Shown: positions 31,098 to 40,136 of the stretch, piece after piece
Position numbering within the stretch: position 1 is the first letter of the stretch
Layout of the letters: every line of letters starts with the position of its first letter
NCBI RefSeq assembly: GCF_001856665.1
Contig: NZ_CP017781.1
Span: 2,551,001 to 2,615,000, forward strand
Direction of reading: 5' to 3'
Length of the DNA stretch: 64,000 bases
Source of the DNA: Rhodobacter xanthinilyticus
Lineage (GTDB): Bacteria; Pseudomonadota; Alphaproteobacteria; Rhodobacterales; Rhodobacteraceae
Notes under the pieces: model-generated
What the model was told of the DNA's origin: nothing
The model's database searches: none
Seen by the model: only the letters and a program-made list of their open reading frames with translations
Translations under genes and position numbers: made by a program

Positions 31098-33049
31098 GGC
31101 CGGCCGTGACGAAGATCGACTTCGAGCCATGGGAACCCGAAGAAAGCGTCGGGAAACTGTGGCACGCCCTTGCCAGCCGTCTGGACGCCCCCGCGGCGTA
31201 TGATGGAGCTCGTGTCGACCTCTCCGAGGTCGGCGGGCGGCTGGCAGTCCTTTTTCGCGCGCTCGGCGGCGCGGCCTCGGTCGAGATCCGGCCCGTCGTC
31301 GAGGAGGTCAGCCGCCACCGGCTCGGCCTGTTGCGCCGGCTCGGCCATGAGGCCGAGCGCGCGCCCCGCGCCTCGTTTGACGGCGCGGCGCTGCGCCTGC
31401 CCGGGGCGCTGGCGCTCTTTCCCGCGCGCGAGGCCAATGGCGCGGCCTATCTGTGGCTGACCGCCCAGGCCGCCACCGCGCCGCCCCCCACCGACCTGCC
31501 CGAAGACCCGCTGCAAGCCGATCTCGCCCGTATCGCGCGCGCCCGTGCGCTGGCGGGCGCGACGCTGGCCGAGGCGCCGGGGCTGCGCAGCCTTCACGCC
31601 GATCTGTGCGCCGTGCTCGCCGCGCTGCGCCCGCGCGCCGATCTGCCCGCGGTCGAGGCCGCGATCGAGGCGCTGATCCGGGCCGAGCTGGGCGACCCCG
31701 CCCCCCTGCCCGCGCTCGCCAAGGACTATGCCCGCCGTCTGGCTGAGGGCGATTTCGCCGATCTGCGCGCGCCGCGCGGCTATTGCCCGGCGCGGCCGGT
31801 GGCGCTCTGGCTCGATCTGCGCGCGCCCGGGGTTTCGGCGCCGAGCGAGGTCGAGACCCGCACCACCGAAGGCCCCCCCGAAGAGGGCAAGGGCCGCGAG
31901 ATGCACCGCGCGCGCCGCCACCGCGCCGATCAGGCCGAGCGCAAGGACAGCTTCATCCTCCACAAATTCGAGGCGATCCTGAGCTGGGCGGAGTTTCTCA
32001 ACCTCAACCGCCGGATCGAGGACGACGACACCGAGGCGGCCAAAAAGGCCGCCGACGATCAGGAGGAGATCGGCCTCGGCCAGGTCTCGAAAGCGCCCGC
32101 GACGCGGCTCAAGCTGCATCTCGACCTCGCGCCCGAGGATGCCGACCGCGAGGCGCGCTCGGGGCGTTTCACCTACCCCGAATGGGACGTGCGCGGGGGC
32201 GTCTATCTGCCGGCGCATTGCGTGGTGCTGGCCTCCGATGTGGCGCCGGGCGCGGCCGTGCCGGGGTTTCGCACCGACCCGCAGGCGCAGCGCCGGATCC
32301 GCGCCGTGCGCCGCCAGTTCGAGGCGCTGCGCCCCGGCCGGGTCACGACCTCGGGCCATCTCGACGGCGAGGAGCTCGACCTCGAGGCGACGGTGCGCGC
32401 CGCGGCCGATCTGCGCGCCAGCGGCACCGCGAGCGAGCGGATCTGGCGCCAGAGCCGGCCCTTGAAACGCGATCTGGCGGTCTCGTGCCTGCTCGATGTC
32501 TCGCGCTCGACCGAGAGCGCGGTCGCCGGGCGGGCGGTGATCGAGATCGAACAGGAGGCGCTCGCCGCGCTCGCCTGGGGGCTCGAGGCCTGCGGTGATG
32601 ATTTTGCGATCAACGCCTTTTCCTCGCTCAAGCGCGAGCGGGTCTATCTGCTCAACTGCAAGCGCTTCGGCGAGCCGATGAGCGCCACCGTCGAGGCGCG
32701 GATCGCGGCGCTCAAACCGGGCTTCTACACCCGCCTCGGCGCCGCCATCCGCCACGCGAGCGCCGATCTCGCGCAGCAATCGCGCAAACGGCGGCTCTTA
32801 CTCGTGATCACCGATGGCAAGCCCAACGACCTCGACCATTACGAGGGCCGCCACGGTATCGAGGACAGCCGGATGGCGGTGCTCGAGGCGCGGCGGGCGG
32901 GCGCGGCGGTGCATGGCATCACCATCGACCGCGAGGGCAAGGCGTGGTTTGCGCGCATCTTCGGGCGCGGCGGGTTCTCGGTGATCCCCCATGCCGACCG
33001 GCTGACGGCGGCGCTGCCCGAGATCTACCGCCATCTGGTGGGCGCATGA
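31094..33049 (+). CDS. norD: NorD, von Willebrand A-domain NO reductase activation protein
   Basis: 651 residues, GTG start overlapping the norQ stop (GTGA). A long helical N-terminal half precedes a C-terminal VWA domain with a MIDAS motif (CLLDVSRSTES), then LLLVITDGKPNDLDHYEGR. This is the NorD/CbbO partner of the NorQ ATPase; together they assemble the NorB metal centre. It overlaps norE by four bases. Confidence 0.93.
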   Translation: MRPAVTKIDFEPWEPEESVGKLWHALASRLDAPAAYDGARVDLSEVGGRLAVLFRALGGAASVEIRPVVEEVSRHRLGLLRRLGHEAERAPRASFDGAALRLPGALALFPAREANGAAYLWLTAQAATAPPPTDLPEDPLQADLARIARARALAGATLAEAPGLRSLHADLCAVLAALRPRADLPAVEAAIEALIRAELGDPAPLPALAKDYARRLAEGDFADLRAPRGYCPARPVALWLDLRAPGVSAPSEVETRTTEGPPEEGKGREMHRARRHRADQAERKDSFILHKFEAILSWAEFLNLNRRIEDDDTEAAKKAADDQEEIGLGQVSKAPATRLKLHLDLAPEDADREARSGRFTYPEWDVRGGVYLPAHCVVLASDVAPGAAVPGFRTDPQAQRRIRAVRRQFEALRPGRVTTSGHLDGEELDLEATVRAAADLRASGTASERIWRQSRPLKRDLAVSCLLDVSRSTESAVAGRAVIEIEQEALAALAWGLEACGDDFAINAFSSLKRERVYLLNCKRFGEPMSATVEARIAALKPGFYTRLGAAIRHASADLAQQSRKRRLLLVITDGKPNDLDHYEGRHGIEDSRMAVLEARRAGAAVHGITIDREGKAWFARIFGRGGFSVIPHADRLTAALPEIYRHLVGA

Positions 33050-33609
33050 GCACGCCCGCCGCCCCGGAGCCCTCCCCGCTCGATCAGCTTCCGGGCGATC
33101 TGATGATGTGGGTGCTGATCGTCTCGGAGCTTTTGGTCTTCGGGGCGGGGCTCGCGGCGGTGCTGGGCATGCGCGTGCTCGACCCGGCGGGCTTTGCCGC
33201 GGCGCAAGACCATCTCCATCGCGCGCTGGCGGGGGTGAATACGCTCGTGCTGGTCAGCTCGGGCTATCTCGCGGCGCGGGCGGTGCGCCTGGCCGAGGCC
33301 GCCCGGCCCCGGGCCGCGCGGGCGCGCCTTGCGGGCGCCGCCGCGCTCGGGGCGGTGTTTCTGGCGATCAAGGCGGTCGAATATGGCGACAATGCCGCCG
33401 CCGGGATCGGGCTGACCTCGGGCGGGTTCTTCACCTTCTACTACCTGCTGACCGGCTTTCACGCGGCCCATGTGCTCGCCGGGATCGTGATCCTCGGCCT
33501 CGTGGGCGCACGCGCCGAGCCCCGCGCGCTCGAGGTGGGCGCGGCGTTTTGGCATATGGTCGATCTGGTCTGGGTGCTGCTCTTTCCGGTCCTCTATCTC
33601 TTGAGGTGA
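33046..33609 (+). CDS. norE: NorE, cytochrome oxidase subunit III-like protein
   Basis: 187 residues with five membrane helices (LMMWVLIVSELLVFGAGLAAV; VNTLVLVSSGYLAARAV; YYLLTGFHAAHVLAGIVILGL; FWHMVDLVWVLLFPVLYLL). The pattern is that of heme-copper oxidase subunit III in truncated form. NorE and NorF improve NO reductase activity or maturation but are not catalytic. ATG 33046 overlaps the norD stop (ATGA). Confidence 0.92.
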   Translation: MSTPAAPEPSPLDQLPGDLMMWVLIVSELLVFGAGLAAVLGMRVLDPAGFAAAQDHLHRALAGVNTLVLVSSGYLAARAVRLAEAARPRAARARLAGAAALGAVFLAIKAVEYGDNAAAGIGLTSGGFFTFYYLLTGFHAAHVLAGIVILGLVGARAEPRALEVGAAFWHMVDLVWVLLFPVLYLLR

Positions 33610-33611
33610 AC

Positions 33612-33890
33612 ATGCGCCTGCCCCCTGACCCGCTCCTGCGCGCCTGGGTGGCGCTGATCGCGCTCTCGCTCGGCTCCACGGTGATCGCGGCGCTCGTCGC
33701 GCGCGGCGGGCTTTCGGACGCGGCCACCACCGGCGCGGGGGCGGTGATCCTCGCCCTTGCCTGGGCGAAGGCGCGGGTGATCCTCGATCGCTACCTCGGG
33801 CTCGCGGCCGCGCCGTTCTGGCGGCGCGGCTTTTCGATCGTGCTCGGCCTTTACGGGGCGGGGCTGCTGACGCTCTACCTGCTCGGCTGA
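33612..33890 (+). CDS. norF: NorF, small membrane protein
   Basis: 92 residues with hydrophobic helices (LRAWVALIALSLGSTVIAALV; AATTGAGAVILALAWAKARVILDRYLGL; FSIVLGLYGAGLLTLYLLG). Size, position and the KARVILDRYLGL segment fit NorF (cytochrome c oxidase subunit IV-like). It starts two bases after the norE stop. It is the last gene of the nor operon, 23 bp from a convergent gene. Confidence 0.88.
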   Translation: MRLPPDPLLRAWVALIALSLGSTVIAALVARGGLSDAATTGAGAVILALAWAKARVILDRYLGLAAAPFWRRGFSIVLGLYGAGLLTLYLLG

Positions 33891-33913
33891 CCGCCTGCCC
33901 CCGCCGCGCCCGC

Positions 33914-35569
33914 TCAGACCCCGCCCCGGATCCAGCGCGCCGCCTTCTCCGCGATCATCAGCACCGGCGCATTGGTGTTGCCGCTGGTGATCTCGGGCAT
34001 GATCGAGGCATCGACCACGCGCAGCCCGCGCACCCCGCGCACCCGCAGATGGCTGTCGACGACCGCGAGCGGGTCCTCCGCCCGGCCCATCTTCGCGGTG
34101 CCCACCGGGTGAAAGATCGTGGTCGCGATATCGCCCGCAAGGCGCGCGAGCTCCGCGTCGCTCTGGATCTCGGGGCCGGGCTTCCATTCCTCGGGGCGGT
34201 ATTTCGCCAAGGCCGGCTGCGCCAGGATCGCGCGCACCTGGCGCAGGCTTTGCACCGCGATCGCGCGGTCTTCCTCGGTGGAGAGGTAGTTCGGCGCGAT
34301 CTCGGGCGGCTGCTCGGCGTGCGGCGCGCGGATCCGCACATGGCCTCGGCTCGTCGGGTTGAGGTTGCACACGCTCGCGGTGACCGCGGGGAAGCGGTGC
34401 AGCCCCTCGCCAAAGGCGTCGAGGCTGAGCGGCTGGACGTGATATTCGAGATTGGCATGGGGCCGGTCGGGCGCCGAGCGGGTGAAGGCGCCCAGCTGGC
34501 TTGGCGCCATGCTCATCGGCCCGCTGCGGCTGAGCGCATAGCGCAGCCCGATCCGCGCCCGGCCGAGCCAGCTGTTGGCGAGCGTGTTGAGCGTGCGCGC
34601 GCCCTGCACCTTGTAGATCGCGCGGATCTGCAAATGGTCTTGCAGGTTCGCCCCCACCCCCGGCGCATCGAGACAGGGCGTGATGCCGAGCGCCTTGAGA
34701 TGCGCGGCCGGGCCGATGCCGGAGAGTTGCAGGATCTGCGGCGAGCCGATCGCGCCGGCGGACAAGATCACCTCGCGCGCCGCGCGCAGGCTCAGCTGCG
34801 CGCCACCGCGCCGCACGATCGCCCCGGTGCAGCGGCGCGCGCCGTCCGGGTCGGTCTCGAGGCTCAGCCGCTCGACCTGCGCCTCGGTCCAGACCGTCAG
34901 ATTGCGCCGCCCCCGCACCGGGCGCAAGAACGCCTTGGCCGTGTTCCAGCGCCAGCCCGCTTTCTGATTGACCTCGAAATAGCCCACGCCGCTGTTGTCG
35001 CCGGCGTTGAAATCCTCCGTCGGCGCGATCCCCGCCTCGACCATCGCCTTGGCAACATCGTCGAGGATCTCCCAGCGCAGCCGCTGCTTCTCGACGCGCC
35101 ACTCGCCGCCATGGCCATGCAGCGCGGCAAAGCGCCCCCCCGCGCCCGCCTGCGCCCCGGCATCGAGGCGGTAATGATCCTCATGGGCGATGAAATCGGG
35201 CAGCGCATTTTGCCAGCTCCAGGCCTCATCCCCCACCGCCTGCGCCCAGCCGTCATAATCGCGCGCCTGGCCGCGCATGTAGATCATGCCGTTGATCGAG
35301 GAACAGCCGCCGAGCGTCTTGCCGCGCGGATAGCGCAGCGCGCGGCCGTTGAGCCCGGCCTCGGGCGCGGTCTGATAGAGCCAGTCGGTGCGCGGATTGC
35401 CGATGCAATAGAGATAGCCGACGGGGATATGGATCCAGGGGTAGCGGTCGGATTTGCCCGCCTCGAGCAGCAAGACCCGCGTCGCGGGGTCCTGGCTCAG
35501 ACGGTTGGCGAGCAGGCAGCCGGCCGAGCCGGCCCCGATGATGATATAATCAAAGCTCTCAGTCGTCAT
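33914..35569 (-). CDS. GMC-family oxidoreductase (choline dehydrogenase-like)
   Basis: 551 residues. FAD-binding GxGxxG at the N-terminus (YIIIGAGSAGCLLANRLS), the GMC signatures PRGKTLGGCSSINGMIYMRG and LSAGAIGSPQILQLSGIGP, and the C-terminal catalytic HPVGTAKMG plus TSGNTNAPVLMIAEKAA. It oxidises an alcohol to an aldehyde with FAD; choline is only one possible substrate. It is transcribed away from the LysR gene, a common regulator-target pair. ATG 35569 is used; ATG 35587 is in frame. Confidence 0.9.
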   Translation of the reverse strand: MTTESFDYIIIGAGSAGCLLANRLSQDPATRVLLLEAGKSDRYPWIHIPVGYLYCIGNPRTDWLYQTAPEAGLNGRALRYPRGKTLGGCSSINGMIYMRGQARDYDGWAQAVGDEAWSWQNALPDFIAHEDHYRLDAGAQAGAGGRFAALHGHGGEWRVEKQRLRWEILDDVAKAMVEAGIAPTEDFNAGDNSGVGYFEVNQKAGWRWNTAKAFLRPVRGRRNLTVWTEAQVERLSLETDPDGARRCTGAIVRRGGAQLSLRAAREVILSAGAIGSPQILQLSGIGPAAHLKALGITPCLDAPGVGANLQDHLQIRAIYKVQGARTLNTLANSWLGRARIGLRYALSRSGPMSMAPSQLGAFTRSAPDRPHANLEYHVQPLSLDAFGEGLHRFPAVTASVCNLNPTSRGHVRIRAPHAEQPPEIAPNYLSTEEDRAIAVQSLRQVRAILAQPALAKYRPEEWKPGPEIQSDAELARLAGDIATTIFHPVGTAKMGRAEDPLAVVDSHLRVRGVRGLRVVDASIMPEITSGNTNAPVLMIAEKAARWIRGGV

Positions 35570-35791
35570 CGCACGCCCCCCCGACAAACGGCCCGCCCGG
35601 CGGCGCCCCGCAGGCGCCGCGCGCCCCGAGACCCTGGCGCCCCGCGGCCCGAACAGGCTGAATTTGCGATGAAATGCTGGTCACTCCCTGCGGGCATCCT
35701 GTCCTCCCTGATGGTCCCGAGACAGGGATACCGGCAGGGCGGGCGAGATTTCCAATGACTTGTGATGCGAGTCATTATAAGCTCGGCTTAT

Positions 35792-36712
35792 ATGCGAACC
35801 CCCATCGACCTGCGCAGCCTGCACGCCTTTGTCACCGTCGCCCGCGAGAGCAATGTCTCACGCGCGGCCGAAGCGCTGCACCTCACCCAGCCCGCGATCA
35901 GCCTGCAACTCAAGCGCCTCGCGACCGAGACCGGGCTGACGCTCTTCCACCGCACCTCGAAGGGGGTCGAGCTGACCCGCGACGGCGCGGCGCTGCTGGT
36001 CAAGGCCGAGCAGGTTCTCGCCGCGCTCGAGGATTTCCGGCAAACCGCGCATCGGATGACCGGCACGGTGCGCGGCGCGCTGCGCGTGGGCACGGTGATC
36101 GACCCCGATTTCATCCGGCTGGGGCAATTTCTGAGCGCCATGGCGCAGGCGGCGCCGGAGCTCAGAACCCAGCTCGCCCATGGGATGAGCGGCGACGTGC
36201 CGGTGCGGCTCGCGCGCGGCGAGATCGATCTGGGCTATTTTCTCGGCGATCTGGACGAGGAGACCGCCGCTCCGGGCGCCGCGCCCCAGTTCCACCACCG
36301 CGCCCTCACCCGGTTCCGATATCGGGTGATCGCGCCCGCGGGCTGGGAGCAACGCACCGCCGGGCGGGATTGGAAAGCGCTCGCCGAGCTGCCCTGGATC
36401 GGCACGCCGCCGGCCTCGGTGCATCATCGGCTGCTCAACAGATTGTTTTCCGGCCTCGGCGTCACCCAAAATCAGGTCGCCGTGGTGGATCAGGAGCCCT
36501 CGATGCTCGCGATGGTGCGCTCGGGCGGCGGGCTCAGCCTGTGCCGCGAATCGGTCGCGCTGAATGAAAAGCAGATCCACGGCCTCGTCGTTGTCGAGGA
36601 CGCCGCGCTCGAGGTGACGCTCGGCCTCGTCACGCTGGCGAGCCGCAAGGGCGAACCCGCGATCGAGCTCGGCTTCGATGTGATCCGCAAGATCTGGAAC
36701 CTGGGCGCCTGA
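35792..36712 (+). CDS. LysR-family transcriptional regulator
   Basis: 306 residues. The N-terminal winged HTH is complete (LRSLHAFVTVARESNVSRAAEALHLTQPAISLQLKRLATETGLTLFHRTSKGVELT), followed by a periplasmic-binding-like effector domain. It is divergent from the GMC oxidoreductase with a 222-bp gap, where LysR operators normally lie; regulation of that gene is inferred. ATG 35792 fits LysR N-termini; an upstream ATG at 35762 would add ten residues. Confidence 0.92.
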   Translation: MRTPIDLRSLHAFVTVARESNVSRAAEALHLTQPAISLQLKRLATETGLTLFHRTSKGVELTRDGAALLVKAEQVLAALEDFRQTAHRMTGTVRGALRVGTVIDPDFIRLGQFLSAMAQAAPELRTQLAHGMSGDVPVRLARGEIDLGYFLGDLDEETAAPGAAPQFHHRALTRFRYRVIAPAGWEQRTAGRDWKALAELPWIGTPPASVHHRLLNRLFSGLGVTQNQVAVVDQEPSMLAMVRSGGGLSLCRESVALNEKQIHGLVVVEDAALEVTLGLVTLASRKGEPAIELGFDVIRKIWNLGA

Positions 36713-36915
36713 CATACGGCCCGGGCCCCACCGCCATGAATTCCGCAAGGCGCGCGTCTTTTCCTTTGTGAACCGCGGCGAAATCGTGTAAAGGGGGGAG
36801 GCTACGTTGCTTCTATCTGCACCTGTCTCCTTTTCTGGCTTCAGTCTGCCTTTTCGAACTGACCAAGCCAGGCCGCCGTATTCCGCGGGCGGCATTCATC
36901 AAAGGAGATCTCACG

Positions 36916-37122
36916 ATGGCCAACGGCACCGTGAAATGGTTCAACGCTACCAAAGGCTTCGGCTTCATCCAACCGCAGAGCGGCGGCAAGGACATCTTCG
37001 TCCATATCTCGGCCCTCGAACGCGCAGGCATCTCGCATCTCAATGACGGCCAAGCCGTCACCTATGAGCTCGAGACCGGCCGCGACGGGCGCGAATCCGC
37101 CCGCGATCTGAAGATCGCCTGA
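36916..37122 (+). CDS. Cold-shock protein (CspA family)
   Basis: 68 residues with both RNA-binding motifs, KGFGFIQP and DIFVHISAL, and the opening MANGTVKWFNATKG. It binds single-stranded RNA/DNA and acts as an RNA chaperone. AAAGGAGA precedes the ATG. A 200-bp leader region without another ORF lies upstream, as often seen in csp genes with long 5' UTRs. A strong hairpin follows 13 bp after the stop. Confidence 0.95.
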   Translation: MANGTVKWFNATKGFGFIQPQSGGKDIFVHISALERAGISHLNDGQAVTYELETGRDGRESARDLKIA

Positions 37123-37135
37123 TCGGTTCGATCTG

Positions 37136-37158
37136 GATCCGGCCGCCAAGGCCGGATC
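37136..37158 (+). terminator. Hairpin downstream of the cold-shock gene
   Basis: GATCCGGCC-GCCAA-GGCCGGATC is a perfect nine-bp stem. It lacks a U tract, which is usual in very GC-rich genomes. From here to about 37334 no gene is apparent. Confidence 0.65.
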
Positions 37159-37334
37159 ACCCCGCCGCGGTCCGCCCTTGCCCCCGACCGCGCGTGAGAG
37201 ACCGCCGCACCACCCGGCCCTCCGACTAGCCCCGGCAAGCCCCTTCCCCGAACAGCCCCCAAGACAACGCCCGCGCTCAAGGCCGAGCCTTTGCAACGTC
37301 ACCTTGCGCCATGCGCAAGAGACGGCGGCCCGCG

Positions 37335-37480
37335 ATCCATTTTCCTTTGTTGCGTGCGGCGTCGAGCGCATCGAGCGCCGGCGCGACCTCATCGAGGGTG
37401 CGGGCCTCGATCAGCGCATTGGGGCGGGCAAACAGGCTCGCCTGCGCGCCCTGCGGGCCCTGATCAAAACGAACGTCCAC
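37335..37480 (-). pseudogene. pabB: 5' fragment of pabB (aminodeoxychorismate synthase component I)
   Basis: A GTG start at 37480 after AGGGG opens DVRFDQGPQGAQASLFARPNALIEARTL and continues to AARNKGKWIAG, which I recognise as the start of a PabB-type protein. After about 48 codons homology stops, and the frame runs into unrelated sequence containing the short palindrome CTTGCGC-CAT-GCGCAAG (37303-37319). The catalytic chorismate-binding domain is absent, so this is a remnant. An intact copy elsewhere would be expected if the strain makes folate. Confidence 0.6.
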
Positions 37481-37593
37481 TGTCGCGCCCCTGAACTGGT
37501 TTTCTCGGCGAGCCTGATCTCTAGAGGCAAACGGCTCCGGGCTCAATCCTGCGCGGGTGTGGCGGTTTTCGCTTTTGTGTGTGTTGAATGCGC

Positions 37594-37616
37594 AAAGCCG
37601 CCCTTGGGCGGCATTT
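37594..37616 (-). terminator. Terminator following the tRNA-fMet fragment
   Basis: GCCGCCC-TT-GGGCGGC with A residues before and T residues after can terminate in either direction. On the minus strand it lies a few bases beyond a tRNA 3' end remnant, as expected of a tRNA or rrn transcript terminator. Confidence 0.7.
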
Positions 37617-37620
37617 ATAT

Positions 37621-37636
37621 TGGTTGCGGGGGTAGG
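37621..37636 (-). other. 3' fragment of an initiator tRNA, cut by an IS element
   Basis: Read on the minus strand the 16 bases are CCTACCCCCGCAACCA: the 3' T-stem strand, acceptor strand CCCCGCA, discriminator A and CCA of an initiator tRNA. The A72 that mismatches C1 is an initiator hallmark. It matches the intact tRNA-fMet end at 62103-62118 at 15 of 16 positions and in the same orientation. The rest of the tRNA is missing because the IS copy begins at the next base. Confidence 0.6.
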
Positions 37637-37801
37637 TGTCAACGGCGGAGTAAAATTGGGCCACGGGGCGGCGCAAAATTGGGCCACTTTGGGTTTGCGC
37701 GAGACGCGGCTGATGGGCGGCGGCCAGTCAGCCGCGCTCTCCATATAGCTTGCGGGTGACTGGCCGCCTTGGACCGTCAGGTCCAAGTCTGATACTTTGG
37801 A

Positions 37802-38566
37802 TCAGGTGTTGTCGCCGGTCTTGCGCGCGCGACTTTGCGCGAGGCGATAGCTTTCGCCGTTCATCTCGAGGATGTTGACGTGGTGGGTCAACCGGTCGAG
37901 GAGCGCGCCGGTCAGCCGCTCGGTGCCGAAGGTCTCGGTCCATTCATCGAAGGGCAGATTGCTGGTGATCAGCGTGGCACCGCGCTCGTAGCGCTGGGAG
38001 ATCATCTCAAAAAGCAGCTCGGCGCCGGTCTTTGACAGGGGCACGAACCCGAGCTCGTCGATGATCAGCAGCTTGACGGCAGCCATCTGCTTCTGGACGC
38101 GCAGCAGCCGACGTTCGTCTCGCGCCTCCATCAGCTCGTTGACCAGCGCGGCGGCGGTGGTGAAGCTGACAGACATGCCCTTCTGGCAGGCCGCCAACCC
38201 GAGGCCCAAGGCAATGTGGGTCTTGCCGGTTCCGCTGGGGCCAAGGGCGATCACGTTCTCACGCCGTTCGATCCATTCGCAGCGCGCCAGTTCCAGCACC
38301 TGCATCTTGTTCAGCTTCGGGATCGCCTTGAAGTCGAAGCTGTCGAGGCTTTTGGTGGCCGGGAACTTCGCAGCCTTGATGCGGCGCTCGACCATCCGCC
38401 GCTCGCGGTCAATGAGTTCCAGTTCAACGAGGCGCGACAGGAATTGGACATGGTCCAACCCTTCGGCGGCGCATTGGCGCGCAACCTTCTCGTGTTCCCG
38501 CAGGAAGGTGGGCAGCTTCAGCGTCTTCAGATGGTGGGCAAGCAGGATCTTCGGAGCCTCGCTCAT
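37802..38566 (-). CDS. istB: IstB, IS21 transposition helper ATPase (copy A)
   Basis: 254 residues, AAA+ ATPase related to DnaC: Walker A GPSGTGKTH, Walker B LLIIDELGF, and the [32 protein letters not shown] segment. It assists target choice and strand transfer by IstA. It overlaps the istA stop by four bases. The translation is the same as that of copy B. Confidence 0.95.
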   Translation of the reverse strand: MSEAPKILLAHHLKTLKLPTFLREHEKVARQCAAEGLDHVQFLSRLVELELIDRERRMVERRIKAAKFPATKSLDSFDFKAIPKLNKMQVLELARCEWIERRENVIALGPSGTGKTHIALGLGLAACQKGMSVSFTTAAALVNELMEARDERRLLRVQKQMAAVKLLIIDELGFVPLSKTGAELLFEMISQRYERGATLITSNLPFDEWTETFGTERLTGALLDRLTHHVNILEMNGESYRLAQSRARKTGDNT

Positions 38567-40050
38567 TCCGCCGCCTCCGACATCAAGGCCATGTAGCTGG
38601 CCGCACGCGTCGTCTCGACGTTCGCCCGCGGCAGGTAGGGGTAGACATCGAGATCAAGCCTTGGGGGGCGCTTCTCGACCTGGCAAAGCACGAGGTGCTT
38701 CACGGCGTCAAAGCCGACCGCGCCCAGCTTCAGGGCCTTCTTCACGGCGGCATGCAGGTCATCCATGCCAAAGGTCTCAAGCAGCCGCAGCACCTGCACA
38801 TACTCGCGGCGCCCCATCTTGAGCATGCGCGCCTCCATCAGGCGGCGCAAAGTCTGGAACTCTTCGGGCAGGTCCCATTCCGCCAGAGGCGCAGCCTGGT
38901 CCAAGGCATTGATCTTGCGCTCGATCAGCGGGAGGTAGTGAACCGGGTCGAAGATCATGTCCTCGCGATCGTAACAGCGCGGGTGTCGGGCGATCACCTC
39001 CCCGCGACAGCCGATCACGACCTCATCGACATAGCCGCGGATCCAGACATCCTGATGGCCATAGGCGACCGGGACCGAGTAATCGTTGGTGTCATAGCGC
39101 ACGAGCGACTGCGAGCTGACCCTGCCGCTCGCTTGGTCGCAGGCGTCGAACGGGGCAGTAGGCAATGGGCGCATCGCCGCCAGATCGCGCTGCAGCCTCT
39201 CGCCGATCGTCTCCTTGTGACCCCGAAGAATGCGCGTGAGGCGTGCGCAGCACTGCCCTTCAAGGTCGGCGTTGAAGGCGTCCCAACTGGCAAAGTGGGG
39301 GATCGGCACCATGTGGTTGCGGCGGGCGTAGCCGACCATCCCCTCGACAGCGCCCTTGTCGTTCCCCTTCCCGGGCCGACCATAGCGATCCCGAAACAGG
39401 TAATGCGACTGCAAGCCGCTGAACAGCGTGGCGCGGATGCGCGTGCCATCTGGCTGGATCTTCGAGACCAGGCAGCGGTCGTTATCGTAGAGCACCGACT
39501 GCGGCACCCCGCCGAAGAAGGCAAAGGCGCGGACATGCCCGTCTATCCAGGCCTCCGCCGTCGCCGCCGGATAGGCCCGGACGAAATAGGCATCGCTGTG
39601 CGGCAGGTCGATGACAAAGAAATGCGCCTTCTGCTCGACACCGGCGATGACGACGACCGCTTCGCCAAAATCGGCCTGAGCATGGCCCGGCGGATGGGCC
39701 AGTGGCACGAACATCTCCCGTGTCCGCCGCTCACGCTCACGCACGTAATCCTTGACGATCGTATAGCCGCCGGTGAAGCCATGCTCGGCCTGAAGCCGTT
39801 CCCATATCCGCTTGGCCGTATGACGCTGCTTGCGATGCACCGCCTTGTCGGCTTCAAGCCAGGCGTCAATGAACTCGGTGAACCCGTCCAGCTTCGGCCG
39901 CCTGATCGGCTTGTCCCGCCGGTAGCCAGGCGGCACCGAGAAGGCCAACATCTTCTCAACCGTCCCGCGCGAAATGTTGAAATGCTTCGCCGCCGCCCGC
40001 GCGCTCATGCCCTCGGCACACGCCAAGCGAACCTTCTTGTAAAGTTCCAC
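38563..40050 (-). CDS. istA: IstA transposase of IS21 family (copy A)
   Basis: 495 residues. An N-terminal HTH (MSARAAAKHFNISRGTVEKML) precedes a DDE catalytic core: the first Asp in HAQADFGEAVVV, the second in SVLYDNDRC, and the Glu in NDKGAVEGMVGYARR. It appears intact. The translation is the same as that of copy B. Confidence 0.95.
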   Translation of the reverse strand: MELYKKVRLACAEGMSARAAAKHFNISRGTVEKMLAFSVPPGYRRDKPIRRPKLDGFTEFIDAWLEADKAVHRKQRHTAKRIWERLQAEHGFTGGYTIVKDYVRERERRTREMFVPLAHPPGHAQADFGEAVVVIAGVEQKAHFFVIDLPHSDAYFVRAYPAATAEAWIDGHVRAFAFFGGVPQSVLYDNDRCLVSKIQPDGTRIRATLFSGLQSHYLFRDRYGRPGKGNDKGAVEGMVGYARRNHMVPIPHFASWDAFNADLEGQCCARLTRILRGHKETIGERLQRDLAAMRPLPTAPFDACDQASGRVSSQSLVRYDTNDYSVPVAYGHQDVWIRGYVDEVVIGCRGEVIARHPRCYDREDMIFDPVHYLPLIERKINALDQAAPLAEWDLPEEFQTLRRLMEARMLKMGRREYVQVLRLLETFGMDDLHAAVKKALKLGAVGFDAVKHLVLCQVEKRPPRLDLDVYPYLPRANVETTRAASYMALMSEAAE

Positions 40051-40136
40051 GGTATAAATCTCCCCACCCTCCCTGCTGCCGCAAGAAGGGAAAAGTGGCA
40101 GGATTTTACTCCGCCCGCAGCGAGACGATCCCGCCG

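Noticed and set aside
37277..37786. 169-codon minus-strand ORF
   Set aside because: It joins IS end sequence, intergenic DNA and the pabB fragment in one accidental frame; only the pabB part is supported.
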